A stretch of DNA of 64,000 bases, taken from contig NEEC01000010.1 of NCBI GenBank assembly GCA_002189035.1, forward strand, positions 2,418,001 to 2,482,000, written 5' to 3'. Position numbers and translations under genes: made by a program. Below, piece by piece: positions 1 through 12,212 of the stretch (the first letter of the stretch is position 1; each line of letters begins with the position of its first letter). The notes under the pieces are model-generated. The model did not search any database, had not been told where the DNA came from, and worked only from the letters and a program-made list of their open reading frames with translations. The DNA is from Utricularia gibba. Its lineage: Eukaryota > Streptophyta > Magnoliopsida > Lamiales > Lentibulariaceae.

Positions 1-1829
1 GCTTGTTGGACAGGAGCTTAGAGGAACTGGATCTTTCCAGAAATGAGCTGAGTGGTTCGATTCCTCCTGCTTCGAGTAAGCTCTTGGACACCCTCAAGGT
101 GCTGGACTTGTCAGCTAACCATCTCAGTGGGAGAATACCTGCAGAAATGGGGCTCCTGAGCAAGTTGACATACTTGAACCTGTCTTATAACCAGCTCAAG
201 TCAAACATGCCATCGGAGTTCGGCTACTTTCCAAATCTCACCATATTGGATCTCCGTAGCAGCAGCCTGATCGGACTGATTCCGCGCGATATATGCGAAT
301 CAGATCGCCTGAATATCCTTCAGCTTGATGGGAACTCACTGACAGGGCACATTCCTCATGAAATTGGCAACTGTTCCTCTCTCTTTCTGCTGTGAGTTGC
401 ATAAAATTTGCTGCACACTGCTTAGTTAGAGAACAAATTCAGACTCTTCTTTGTTTGCAGGAGCCTGTCACACAACAAACTAACTGGTTTGATACCAGAA
501 TCATTGTCGCAGCTGACCAACCTCAAGGTTCTTAAGCTGGAAGCAAACCAGCTTATGGGAGAAATCCCTCCACTTCTAGGAAGATTAAGTAGTCTCGTGC
601 TGGCCAATTTTTCACAGAATCGGCTCGTCGGCCGGCTGCCTCATGGCGGCATCTTCCAGACGTTAGACGCCAGTGCCATGGAGGGAAACCTCGGTCTCTG
701 TTCACCATTGCTCAAGCAGCCTTGCCTGCTTAACGTGCCAAAGCCCCTGGTTCTTGATCCATATGCCTACAACAGTGGATCAGAGAGTGAAAACAGACAC
801 TCTGCCCATGCCAGGAATCCGAGCTTCTTCTCTGTTTCATCCATCGTTGCGATATCAGCTGCAGCTATGATCGCCATCGGAGTTGTGATCGTAACACTGA
901 TAAATCTCAAAGTCAGGAGTCAGATTTCAGTGGTGGAGTCGATGTCCACAGCAGGGAAGCTTGTGTTTTTCGATTCCAACATGAGCCTGGATCTGCAGAG
1001 CACCACTCTTGAGTTAGTGCTAAACAAGTCCTCTGAAATCGGGGAAGGCTCCTTCGGGATGGTCTACAAGGCTAATGTGGGAGGACAGGGCACAGTGGTG
1101 GCGATAAAGAAGCTGAGAACCAGCCAGACTCTGCAGGATCAAGAAGCCTTTGACAGAGAAGTTAGATTTCTAGGGAAAGCAAAGCATTTCAACCTGAACC
1201 CTCTGAGAGGATACTACTGGACTCCAGAGCTTCAACTTCTTGTATCAGAATACGCAGTAGGCGGAAGCCTTCAAGAAAAACTGCACAATTCATCATCCTG
1301 TGGTGCACTCACATGGCCGGAGAGGCTCAAAATTGTGATCGGAGCAGCCAAAGGTCTTGCATATTTGCACCATTCTTTTCAACCTCCCATCATCCACTAC
1401 AACATAAAGGCCAGCAACATACTCCTTGATGAGAATCTCAACCCCAAGATATCCGACTTCGGCCTCCCTCGTCTTCTCACCAGATTTGACAGCCACATAG
1501 CAAGCAATGGATATAGAAGTGCACCAGAGCTGGCTTGCAGGAACCTAAGAGTTAATGAAAAATGCGATGTCTTTGGCTTCGGGATTGTCATGCTTGAGGT
1601 GGTGACTGGAAAACAGAATGCAGAAGAACAAGTGAGAGAGTTGCTGGAACGGGGAAAGGTTTTGGAGTGTGTGGATAAGGAGATGGGCCAGTACAATGAA
1701 GAAGAGGTGCTTCCATTAATCAAACTTGCTCTTGTCTGCACCTGTGAGATACCTTCAACCAGACCTTCAATGGCGGAAGTGGTGCAGATACTGCATGTCA
1801 TCAAGGCACCAACCCCAGATGCCTTCTGA
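1..1829 (+). CDS. LRR receptor-like pseudokinase, At3g28040 type (5' truncated by window)
   Basis: Plasma-membrane receptor-like protein; only the C-terminal part of the ectodomain and the cytoplasmic part are in the window. Exon 1 (to 391) and exon 2 (461-1829) are joined by a short GT-AG intron, 392-460. Exon 1 and the start of exon 2 carry leucine-rich repeats of the LxxLxLxxNxLxGxIP type. A hydrophobic membrane span follows at about 835-905 (residues SSIVAISAAAMIAIGVVIVT). The kinase-like domain has a glycine loop GEGSFGMVYKA, the ATP-binding lysine in VAIKKL and DFG in SDFGLPRL. The catalytic HRD motif is replaced by HYN (HYNIKASNILLDE), so the catalytic aspartate is missing. The segments CESDRLNILQLDGNSLTGHI and NLRVNEKCDVFGFG match the Arabidopsis 'probably inactive' receptor At3g28040, which also lacks HRD. 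Role is inferred as signalling or scaffolding without phosphotransfer. Confidence 0.9.
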
Positions 1830-2272
1830 AACTGTTGCAGCAAGCATCAAAAGGGAAAGCTAGTGGCTCTTGGTAATTGGTACCTTCAATAATGACGACC
1901 CAAAAGTTAGCTCCTGCATGAAAAAGTGAAACCTCCACGGATTGGGTGCATTGATTTCTCAATTTTTGGTGTCATCTGCTTGCTCCAACCAATTTTTCAG
2001 GGACGCTATTTCCTGATTATTTGCAGTAATGATAAGTTCTCTTGTTTATGTAGCTTCATTACGATCAGTTATATTACCACGTCCACAGGAAGAAAGGCGA
2101 GGCATGAGTGCTCCAGAGGCAAAATTTTTGAAAAAGACAGGATAATGATCTCAAATTGAACATAACAAGTAAATACTACTGAAGTAACCAAAATTCACTT
2201 CAAGGCACTTGCCTAATTCAACAATATACTGTGAACCAGACAGAAAACAACAGCTATCTTCCAGAAACCAGA
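1830..2272. other. Spacer between convergent genes
   Basis: This stretch holds the 3' untranslated ends of the receptor gene and of the eIF3h gene, which converge here. I see no further coding signal. Confidence 0.6.
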
Positions 2273-4598
2273 TCAGTTCTCGTGGAGAGCCTTCATCAAG
2301 TACAGCTTACTGAAGCTTTGTCCGGCAACACTGGTACACAGGCGAAAGCAGAATAATGAAGTTAGCACCATGGGCATGTAAAAAAGAACATTGGCATATA
2401 AAACCAAATACATGCAGACAGTTAACTGACTGCAATGACTTGAAAGCATACCCATTGATTTGGTTGCAATAGTTCGAAACTTGATTTGTTATGAGGAAAC
2501 TCTCCAATCTCGATGGCTCTTGGATGGGCTTGAAAATAGGGTTCGAAGGATCCTCTTCTGGCAGTGGTTCCTCCCCTGCATTCTTCCGAGCAGTGTTTTC
2601 AGCTCTACACAAAGAAGCAAAAAAATATCCCGGTCAATAAATGGCAAAGAATGTTAGTAAATTTTGAAAAATTAGAGTTGCCTTCTTTTCTGAAGCCAGG
2701 CCTGCTGCTGTGCTTGTTGGCGAGAGAGATTCCTATAGTGGAATTGGAACTGGACAAAAAAAAAAGTAAGAATTGTATCTCATACCCACAAATCATAGTG
2801 TGCAAAAGAAAAAAAGAATAGTACACACCTTCTGTTGTTCCGTTGACAAGTCATCCATGCATTCAATCAAAAACTCCACGTTTCTCTCTAAAAAAAGGCT
2901 GCTTGATAATTGCAGCCTATCATAATCGCACTGCCATTCAAAAACACGAAGGTAAACTTCAACTGGATTGGTAAAAGGAGCTAAAATTTTGAAATTAAAG
3001 TACCTGTGAGACAGGGGCATCAGCCTCCAGATCTGTCATAAAGGCGCTTATCAAAGCAGAATTCGAGACTTTAATCTGCAATGAAAGAGCGACAATAAGA
3101 TGATAATTATGGAGATGTGTGCACACCCTGAGCACATACAGCAACCAGAGACCATGATTTCGTAGTTAGGTCAAGTATACTCAATGAAAAAATAACTTCA
3201 AATTCACGCCTACCGGTATCTCTTCAAAGATATCCACCCATGAAAGGTTCCTCTCCCTTAACCTGAAAATTGAGCCATTTCGTTAGTGATGGAACACAAT
3301 ATATTTCCAATATCCCTCTGGTGTTTATTGAGTAAAATACAGGAGCCTCACTTTTCTCCAGAAAAATTGTTACTACGGTATAGCTCCATGAATGAATCAG
3401 AAAGCTTCAGAGCCTTCAAAGCTAGGACACCCTGGTTAGACCTTGAAGGATCATATATCATGCACACACATCGCTTGATGTTTTCCTGCATAATAGGAGT
3501 AGTATTCAGTTCATTGAGCATTAGGCATTCACTCATATAAATTACTTCACTGAATATATTTCAAAACCTGGTAATTCATAAAGGTCTCTATCAATTCTAC
3601 TGTTTGGTATGATCCAAACAACGTGGATTGATACCTGGGAAAAATAAAAAGGGTAGTCTTCGTTAATAAAAATTATAGATATGGAGAAAAATATGCATAA
3701 TTATTGATGCGAGAATAAGCATTGCACCACACTGGAAGATCAACATTAATGGAAAAAACAGAAATTCGTAACAAATGATAAAAGCTAATAGGATTTAACA
3801 TCAGCGAAATCGAGTGATCTTGAAAACCTATCATAGCTCCGGAAACTACATTTAAACCGAGACAGATGTCACTAGGCTAATGGACCCTCGCACTCACCAC
3901 CCAACGGTATTGTTGTCAACGTTAACATCTCGCAAACATCTCATCATCTCAAGTTGATAATTAGCTCCTTCTGCTTCAATTTCTTCGTCTTCCTCACGAA
4001 TCTGCGAGATTGAATTTGAGAAGACGTATTAATACGTAATATCAAAGCAACCTTAATTAGTTGGCTAAATAAGTTTCAACGACTTAGCACACGGATATGG
4101 TTGGAAGAAGTTAACTCACTGGGAAAGGGAAACAATTGGTAACTTCCAAAACACTTCCAACATCTAAACCAAGAAGCTGCCCGGTGACCAGTGCCGGTGA
4201 AAACTCCTTACAGTGTTTAATGATCTTTAAAATAACCTGAAAGACGGGGAAAAACTCCATCAGACAAACCCAAAATCAGAAAATACACCAAATCCATAGC
4301 AATTAACATTAATGAACCCACAACACGACCACACTCACAATCGAGCTCTACTCAAAATAGTTAAAACTGGGCATTCATAATCATGACAAGAATTTAGGTT
4401 TAGCACGCAAAGAAAGCGTACCAGTCCTTCGATTTGAACGACTCTGAGTGGCGGCGTCGCCTCCTCCGACGTTGCCGCTTGCAAAAAAGACCGGTTTGCG
4501 CCTGCATAACCATAAGGAATAACACACAAAAAAATTCAACCAATCGTACACACTGTAACGTTAAACCTTAAAGAAAGCACATTACCGCCGGTAGCCAT
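2273..4598 (-). CDS. TIF3H1: Eukaryotic translation initiation factor 3 subunit H
   Basis: Subunit of the eIF3 complex that loads mRNA on the 40S ribosome; in plants eIF3h is known to help ribosomes reinitiate after upstream ORFs. About a dozen exons run from ATG at 4598 to the stop at 2273-2275. The first exon is 13 bp (4586-4598) and is followed by 4422-4501, then exons near 4120-4238, 3895-4002, 3572-3636, 3350-3486, 3213-3262, 3004-3075, 2828-2934, 2682-2752, 2452-2604 and 2273-2330. The product starts [18 protein letters not shown], continues with the MPN-domain region ([37 protein letters not shown]) and ends with the conserved tail [20 protein letters not shown] ... [18 protein letters not shown] ... 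[10 protein letters not shown]. The intron after 2682 appears to begin with GC instead of GT. Length and exon order fit the family; frame is intact. Confidence 0.93.
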
Positions 4599-4674
4599 GG
4601 AAGCCGCCGAAGGAAGACAGCGATTCAACAACCAAAAAGAAAACCTTCAATCCGTCGAAGCCCTAACCCCCTTT

Positions 4675-4765
4675 TGCTTGTGGGCCTTAACGATTAATAA
4701 AAATAAACGTTGGGCCTAAAAGCTTATATTGCTTACCACCAGGCCCACAACGGCCCAGTCCACGA
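4675..4765 (-). promoter_or_regulatory. Site II-like motif cluster upstream of eIF3h
   Basis: TGGGCC occurs at 4681 and 4711, and its complement GGCCCA at 4742 and 4752, all within 160 bp upstream of the eIF3h start. Site II elements (TGGGCC/T) are known TCP-binding sites in promoters of plant translation and ribosome genes. Assignment rests on sequence and position only. Confidence 0.6.
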
Positions 4766-5159
4766 CACGAATCATGCTTCATTGATTTGAGGAACAGTAG
4801 CACGGATTCAACATGGGGAATTATTTGTGTCGGTGGTACTCAGTCCTATGGTGGATCATCAGTCATCACTGGCGTGCCGATTTCCTTCCCTCCCAAACGA
4901 AATTATTACACGAGCTCCTATTTTTCAATGCCAAATAATTCATTTGGCTGAACTCCCACATTTATGTCTGGCCCTCCTGCTCTAATACTGCATTTACTGC
5001 GTCTGTACAGTTGTACCCAACCACTATTGAGCCATGAACTAGTAGCCCATGTTGTCATTTTTTTGGGTGTTTGGCATAGCTAATTCCCTGTGCTTGTGTT
5101 CGGTTGATGGTGTATTCCTTATTTGTGCTCGTTATGCGCTTTTGTGTATATGGGGTATC

Positions 5160-6190
5160 TGAATAGAAAGCCAATGGATAGATTGAAGATTTCCTGCCTT
5201 TCTTCCGGTGCTTCTACTTCTATTCTCAGAAGTGAGGTGACAAAGGATCATAGTTTTCTTAACAAGACTCCAAGTCTTCCCCACAACTTGATTTCATGTG
5301 TTGCACTTCATTGTTCTTATTATGTACAGGAATTTGGTCATTGCCATTGTGCTTTAACTTGTTTTTTTTTTTTTTTTTTCTGTAACGTTTGGTGTGTTGG
5401 GCTATATGTTGTTTTCATGAAGCGACAATGCAGAAATCATATGATTCTGATACATTTGGGAGGAAAAAGACTGGATTTTGACAATGATTTTTTAACCTCC
5501 TTGCTATGCATCCATGCCTTCCTTTCTTTGGTTACTGATTTTTGTTTGGGATTTTTTACCTTTAGCCGCCTGTCAAACCTACTGGAAGAAGTTGCTACAC
5601 TCGAAGAAGAGATAATGCAATAAGAAAGGCGTTTGCTTTCTCCCCTACAAGAAAGCTTTTCAGCAGCACTTCTCAGATGATGCTGGAGACTCCATCACAC
5701 GGACTCGTTGATGCTGAAATTATGTCAATGGGGTCTCTGTCATGTCTGAAACGGATAGTCATATTACATAAGAGATGTTCTCAACAGAAACATTTAGCTG
5801 GCTTCACTCTCCTCTCACAGCATTTTGCCTAACATGCACTGGCTTTAAACACTTGCATCGAGGGAAGAAGCCCAAGATGCAGAACACGGATCATCCCTAT
5901 GCTATACACCATCCAGAGCCACTGATTCGTTTCGCCCTCTCAGGCGTATCAACTGAGCCTGCGGTAGACTTCTAACCGTGGCTCTTCTACAGATGCTGTT
6001 TGGTAATTATCTCATACTATTCAAACCAATCAACAGCCAGAACCATATCAGATGATCTCGAAGCTTCCAAGGAAGAGTTCATCCCATCTACACTCACACA
6101 TCCAGAATCAGTACTAGGAACATGTTTCTCAGCACAGCACTCGTATAGTTTAAATGCACATGAAGTCTCCTTCCTGCCTGGTTAGTTCTT
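5160..6190 (+). pseudogene. Decayed DUF547 / ternary complex factor MIP1-like gene
   Basis: No intact frame spans this region, but two fragments in the expected order look like one family. At 5570-5680 the translation reads SRLSNLLEEVATLEEEIMQ, then a stop, then ERRLLSPLQESFSAALLR and another stop. This resembles the leucine-zipper end 'EEI.QLERYLLSLYR.AF' of plant MIP1/DUF547 proteins. At about 5880-5970 the translation HHPEPLIRFALSGVSTEPAV resembles the DUF547 core (HPEPLICFAL....SDPAVR). After a frame break it continues at 6030-6080 as ARTISDDLEASKEEFIPS, which fits the following DUF547 helix. The part between the zipper and the core is missing. Family assignment is from remembered motifs, so a profile search is the deciding test. 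It could also be expressed as a non-coding transcript. Confidence 0.55.
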
Positions 6191-6560
6191 AGTGCAAGCA
6201 ATGGTTAACTTCCGCATGTTTTTCCATGGAACTACAGTTTTCCTTTCTTGGTTGCTCTTTGAAGAGAAGGCACCTTATTTAGTCACGTGTAGAGATCCAA
6301 GATGGGATAGTTGCCTCCAAAGCTATGGTGAAGATCCCAAAATGGTTCGATGGGGTTACACGGACGAATACAGGCAAAGGGTTTTCTGCTTTCTGGCTAG
6401 CCACTAAACATAGGAGCCTCTTTTGTCCGTAAAACGAATTAGAAACATGCAAGAACATTATTTACTTGAGTAGAACAAAAAAATGATCGTGCATAATTAC
6501 AGTTCTTATAGTAAAAAAAAGAGCTTGCATTACTTGGATCCGTGTATTTCTTCATGTATT
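6191..6560. other. Spacer with short weak open frames
   Basis: The stretch 6190-6410 has open frames on the plus strand (for example reading QDGIVASKAMVKIPKWFDG near 6298-6355) that look protein-like but match nothing I recognise. They may be a further remnant of the decayed gene to the left. The rest is 3' flank of the fasciclin gene. Confidence 0.3.
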
Positions 6561-8843
6561 TCATCTGCATCCAGAGAAACTGGAAGCCTGGCCAACCACT
6601 CCCAGCATACTACAAGCAACTTCCATCAGTTTCCCTGCAAAACCATCAACTGAACATGAATTTCCGAAACACAACACCCAATCATCGACCAAAAGAAAGG
6701 CTAAATGTCAACTGACAGCCTATATGCTTTCTTTGATTGCTGGCTTGCTTCAAAAAACTACCCTTTCTTTATGAGCAAGATGTCAACTACTACGAACTCT
6801 AGAAGGTATAAAGGCGGGCACCCGCACACTGATAGAGGGTCGCCCTGCCCTACAACTAGCTACAAATACAAGCAACCAGCTCTACAAAGATCGAAACTCA
6901 TGCTTCACAAACATTCAAAATTCCAAACTCCTCAACCATACGATGCAATGTAATGCAATGATTCTCCAATGAAAGGCATTCTTTCAATGATCAAAAACTG
7001 ATGATGCTGTATTCAAACAGGGCATGTGCCCATGGACCATGGTTAAGACAAGGCACAGCTAGGCAGAAGGTCTCTCCTTTTCTCATTAATTCAATAAAGC
7101 TTTTTTTATTCTCCTACTATTTAAAAAAAATGAATAAACTGGTTTTGCTACATAAGCAATAATTCACTACCAAAATAAATTTATTCATTTCTTAAATACT
7201 AAAAATACGTATAATCATTAGCCTATTTTACCAAAATATCCTTGAAAACGCGTGCCGTTGACCTAAGAAACTGACAGCAAAAAATAGAAAATTGGGGACA
7301 GCCAGAAGGAACTGACAGACGCTCTGGCAGCTGTATTCAGCTTTGGCAACACTACGCTAACCGACAGCTGTAATTCCTAAATTATATTAATAAATAAATA
7401 AATTATATTCCCACCGACAAACCAGCCTGGACGGAATTGAGATTCCGGCAAGGCGGCGGCGGAGGGAGTGACCCTGCCACTTACCGCTAACAATCAAGAA
7501 TCATGAGAGAAGCCAAAATGTAAGTGGCGTACCTCTTCTGGGCTTGGATACAATTTTGGTCGCAATTGGTGCGGGTTTCGCGGGGGTGGTTTCCTCCGGT
7601 GGAAACAGAACGCCGTCGATCCCCTGGACGGAGATTCTGCCGTCGGTGTATATATCCGGATCGAAAAGATAAGCGGCGCCTTCGTTCTGCCCGAATTTCA
7701 CCGATCCATCGGCTTCCTCCGCCACCACTTTGTGGGGTAATCTCAGAGTGTCGTATTTCACCTTCCCAAATCTTCTCACGGCGTTGTACATGCTTTCTTC
7801 TGTTTGGTACTCGGGTATCAGATGATAATACACTATTTGTTCTGGAGCACCGGGCTCGCTCAACTGATCTGTAGTCAATTTCGCCATGGCTTCGTCGTTT
7901 GGTGCAAGAACAGTGAGCACATATCCTTCGGAAACGAGTTTCCCCATTTCGGTAGCCAGCGATGTCAGATTCACGAGAATATCCGCGAGTTCGTTGTATC
8001 CACCGTAATGCAGAAGTGTTTTGATGAAATCCTTGACCTGGCTTTCGCCGTCGAAGTGGCCGTGCGGGCCTCCGGGTCCCGGAGCCGGCGCAGGGGCGAT
8101 AGAGGGACCGGGGGCTAGAGCGTCGAATATGGGTAGAGCCGGAGGAGCCCTGCGGGAACCGCCGGTGCGGGTTTCTTCAGGCGGTGTGTTCTCGGATCGA
8201 CTTCAGGCGCTCCCTGGGGAATTACGGCGGCGGTGGAACTCAAGCTCCGCCGCGCGTTGAACTCCTGTTGAACGGATTTGGGAACCAGTAGCCTCTCGAT
8301 ACCGTGGATGATTCCGTCAGGTCGGATGATATCATCCGACTTGACAACCTTAGCAATTCCCACAATTTTCTCCCCATTTTTCTCCTGCAATTGAATTCTC
8401 TCCCCGTTACCGTCACGACAAAGACTCGTGTGACGCGCAGGCTTCCCGTTCACCGGCGTCGGCCATTTCCCAACCTCAATTCGCGAAGGAATCATGTGAA
8501 ATAGGAGCAAATTCTGAAGAGATTTCAGATTCCGAGGCTCAAGCAAAAACCTCTTAAACTCCGGATCCAAATCCCTCTCCAACGCCTCATTCCTGGGTGC
8601 AAAAATTGTGATATTGTGCCTCGTAACCGCCTCCTCCAGCGTCTGCAGCAAAAGGGCTTTCTCCACCATCTCCGACAATTCAGTGTAATGCGAGTCCAAG
8701 AGCGCGACGAGAACAGAATTGGAATTTATCTGGGGGCCGGCGGCGGAGCGACTCTCCTGCGTGAATGCCGCCGAGGTTAACGCAAGCATCAACACGATAG
8801 GGAAGAGCCGAAGGCCAGCTCCGCCATAGATCTGAGAATCCAT
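6561..8843 (-). CDS. FLA17: Fasciclin-like arabinogalactan protein, FLA15-18 group (frame broken by 1 bp)
   Basis: Secreted cell-wall/apoplastic protein with two FAS1 adhesion domains. Exon 1 is 7533-8843 and exon 2 is 6561-6634, separated by an 898 bp intron; the junction gives KPRR|GKLMEVACSMLG and the stop. The start chosen is MDSQIYGG (8843), matching the MDRRIYGG start of Arabidopsis FLA17; an in-frame ATG lies 24 bp upstream. A signal peptide (LFPIVLMLALTSAAFTQ) is followed by FAS1-1 (INSNSVLVALLDSHYTELSE, HNITIFAPRNEALERDLDPE), a proline-rich linker, then FAS1-2 (VLTVLAPNDEAMAKLTTDQL, YLFDPDIYTDGRISVQGIDG). In the linker the frame shifts by one base in the run at 8148-8150: one more G in the coding strand would join both halves without any gap. 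No GPI signal is seen, as usual for this group. Confidence 0.9.
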
Positions 8844-10208
8844 GACGCCCCAAGCACCTGGCTTCACACAGTAGAAGGAGAAAGTGCGTGAATCGGAGGC
8901 CTCTGAACAAGTGAAGCCACTTTAAAGTAAAGTTGCAACTACCCGCTGAAATCAATGACCTCCACCAGAGGGAACCGACCGAATATCACATTCATTTTTA
9001 ACTATTTCTATATTTATTCTTTAAAAAAAATACCAAATAATTTTTTTTCCCGCCGAGAGGGCCCACTTAGGCGCCAATCAATTTCACCCATCCGTCCACT
9101 CGCTATTCATTCATTTTAGCGGTTGAATTGGTTAGTTACCGTTGGTGAAACCGTAAACACCAATCCATCTCTAATTATTTCATTAATTTGCAATACAATT
9201 TAACTATTTTTTTAAATAAAAAACTTAGATATGAGAATTCTATATAATTTTATAATACATTAAATATATTAACTAGTTATCTATTAGAACAAATAATTTT
9301 ACATCAATAACTAAAATTGAAATAGTCAAATAATAAAATATTATAAATTACCAATAATGGATTGTAATTAATACTTTTTAATGTGATTTACATTTATTAT
9401 ATATCTAAATTTTACATATACTCATATTATTTATCTATTATAAATAATATCTATTCAACTGTTTGATCAATATTCAGGAGTATTCATATCTTTATATACT
9501 CTTCAAAAGCTAAATCCACAAAGTAAGAAGAATCAAAAAAGCTATTTGAATTTGGTTTTAAATATTAGGTAAAAAAATTAATTTGGTTTTTTCTAGGCTC
9601 ATGAATACATTGAAAGATACGGGTTGGTAGGGGGGAGCGGCAGCGAAGGGGGGGAAAAAGCGGGAGAATGCGTGAGAGCTGAAAGCAGGTGGGTTGTCGA
9701 TGTCTGAATGGAGACAGCTTGCCAAGCCAGCGGATGCGCTGTCGTAGTTCCTCTTTTCTGCTTATTACATCATGGAAAAACGCTAATCATTGATGAATTT
9801 GGTGGAGGGTTGTGGTACACCGGGGAGTGTATTTAGGAACGAAAGACACGTGGAGATATTATGAAATGAGGAGTTGAATGATTTTGTGTTGAATTCAAAT
9901 TTTGCCGAGTCCATCACTCGCTTATGGTCCCCCTGTGTGGATGGAGATGGCAGAGAACAGGTTTGGTGGAGAGAAGCTTGAATGACAATAGGCATCCAAA
10001 TGTTCGTGATGCAAGCAAGAATCAGAATCAAATACAGTCTCCCACCAAGGCAGCTTCTTCTGCCTGCTTTTTCTGCTAAGATTCTGCTTGTCTCCCTCTC
10101 CCTGGTTTAGGACTTGGTTTCTCAAGAGTGCACAGATTGATATGCCGCTGCCATTGTCATGGCCATACAATGAATGATGGTAATAAGTGCATTCAGATTG
10201 AACACAAA
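8844..10208. other. AT-rich spacer
   Basis: This covers the promoter side of the fasciclin gene and the 3' flank of the myosin-binding protein gene. 9000-9600 is very AT-rich with no coding signal. 9600-9760 has a purine-rich patch. No convincing gene is seen. Confidence 0.6.
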
Positions 10209-12212
10209 TCAGTGGGTTGTCAGAGAGTTGGTTGTTCGTGAAACCATCCTGGAGAGTTTGGGCCATGAACCTCGATTCAACAGCATCAGTAGGCCTTCAC
10301 CGTTTTCTGATGCTCCGAGCATGTGCCTGAGGGAAGGACAAGATGATGATGATGAAGGTAGAAGAGTGGCATCATTAGTCTGCACGCTTTAATATCATAA
10401 AAGTGTGTTGATTTATCTGGCCATTGTGAATTAATAGAATGTATAACCATGAAAGTAGTGAAAACTTGTTCCGGGAACCAAGCAGCTTTTAGAACTTATT
10501 TTCTGTTTTTTGGGTTTGGAAAAATGACTCATGGACCAGTTAAATGCAAAATAGAGTTTGCATACCTGTGCCTGCTTGCTTTATTTCTCCACTGAACAAT
10601 AGAAGAAACCCACTGAACGTTAAGAAAAACAGTGTCAACCTTAGAGATGAAATGTAGGAAGGAAAACTTATTTGTTTAGTATGTAATGGATAACTAGACA
10701 TTCTCTTGAAGATAATGAAGCACAAATGAATCATGGAAGTATAGCATGAGCATATTACTTTCAGCAAGAAAATATGTAGTACAGATATGATGGATCCCAA
10801 AGCATTACCTTGAACATTGGTATTGACGAAATCTTTCTTTGGCCAGTTGGTTTATAGGTTTGCTGCTTTCCTGCTGAATCAGGCATCCCTTTGCACAAGT
10901 TCTGAGCTATTTCCTTCAACAGCACAAGCTGTGCTTTATCAGTGCCCATTGAGATGATTTCCTGCCTCATTGTTTCTCTATCAGCTTCAAGAGCATGAAG
11001 CCTTGCATACAGCTTCTGAATCTCCAAGACACGGTCATTATACTCATTGGGAGATATCATGCACTCGTCGCTGGAGATGCTGAGAGCAGCCTTTCGATTC
11101 ACGTCACCATCACTCGAGGCCCTTTGATGAATGGAATCAATAGTATAAACTCTGTCACACATATCATCCTCACCTTCTGATGCACTATCCATCTTCCTCT
11201 GACAGGGGTTCACATCCGAAGGGAAGAGCTCCGTCTTCCTCGAACTGCTACTGAACTTTGAGCAGTCAGAATGAGACTCAGGACTCGTCTCTTTAACAAT
11301 TGTGGATGGTGAGCGTAAGCTGTCAGAAGAGAACCTCCTTGAATGCCTCAGCTTCGAAGAAGTTTGACCAATTACTACCTTATCATGTACATTCTTTGTG
11401 CTGAACAGTTCCTTTTCAGGCTGACAGGTTCCTGGACTTTGCTCAAGTTGGTTGATTCGAAACTCCAAGTCCTTCAACTGATCCCCCGAATATGGACTAT
11501 CTGCATATTTTTCAACACCAATATCTCTATCCTCGCCATCATTGGAAACCAGAGATTCATTTGTAATGCACTTCAGACGGGGGTAAATCTCCTGAGGAAA
11601 CTCAAGTTGCCCACCTCCAAGGGGATCACCCATACTAGTGGCCCGGTCTATAGCTTTATCTCCTATATTTCCCTCAGCATCCACCTCTGGGATACCGTAA
11701 CTCATCATTCTATGCTTATACACATGAACTTCAGAGCTTAGGGAGTGTATAGCCTGCTCCCTCTTATACAATAAGTCTTCAAGGGCCAGCATCTCTTGCT
11801 GATCATGCGCCATTTTCTCCTCTGCAAACCTTTTGAATTGCCTGGCCTCCATTTGGATCTCTGCTTTCTCCCTCTGAAGCCTCAGAATCATTGACATGGC
11901 CTCATCTGCAGCTGAAGCAGATGCATTTCTCTCCTCATCCAACTCGGTGACGAGTTCCTGAATCGTGAATTGCTGCCTGCCAACCATTTCCCGCAACACT
12001 CTACATTCATTTTCAGCCTCAACACGGGCATTTTGAGGTACAAGTAATCCCGTGACAGTAAACTGGCTTTCTTCCTTCTGCAGATCAACTTTGTGCTTAA
12101 CTGATGGCAGACAAGTCCCCGAAAGAGATCGTTTCATTAAAGAACTGCTACACCCGCACTTACTGCAAGATTTGATGAGACTCTTTCCCGTTGGGGAATT
12201 ATCAGATTCCAT
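10209..12212 (-). CDS. GTD-binding (DUF593) myosin-binding protein, MYOB7-like
   Basis: Coiled-coil protein of the plant family whose GTD-binding domain attaches to the tail of myosin XI. Three exons: 10809-12212, 10566-10612 (47 bp) and 10209-10326. The joined end reads MFK|WVSSIVQWRNKASRHR|HMLGASENGEGLLMLLNRGS and stops at 10209-10211. The first 30 residues hold a cysteine-rich patch (CSKCGCSS). The GTD-binding domain (roughly residues 60-165) begins ENECRVLREMVGRQQFTIQE and contains the typical DEERNASASAADEAMSMILR and EEKMAHDQQEMLALEDLLYK. A second heptad segment (VLEIQKLYARLHALEADRET) lies near residue 395. The middle is serine-rich and probably disordered. There is no clear N-terminal membrane span, which fits the short MYOB5-7 type. 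Frame is intact. Confidence 0.85.

Noticed and set aside
1397-1843. Long open frame antisense to the receptor kinase exon
   Set aside because: It is the complement of a conserved coding exon and shows no family likeness of its own.
7804-8260. Plus-strand frames antisense to the fasciclin gene
   Set aside because: Mirror images of the FAS1 coding sequence; no start context or family support.
10174-10392. Plus-strand open frame ending in an acidic segment
   Set aside because: The minus strand here is the last exon of the MYOB-like gene with correct splice sites and a family-like ending.
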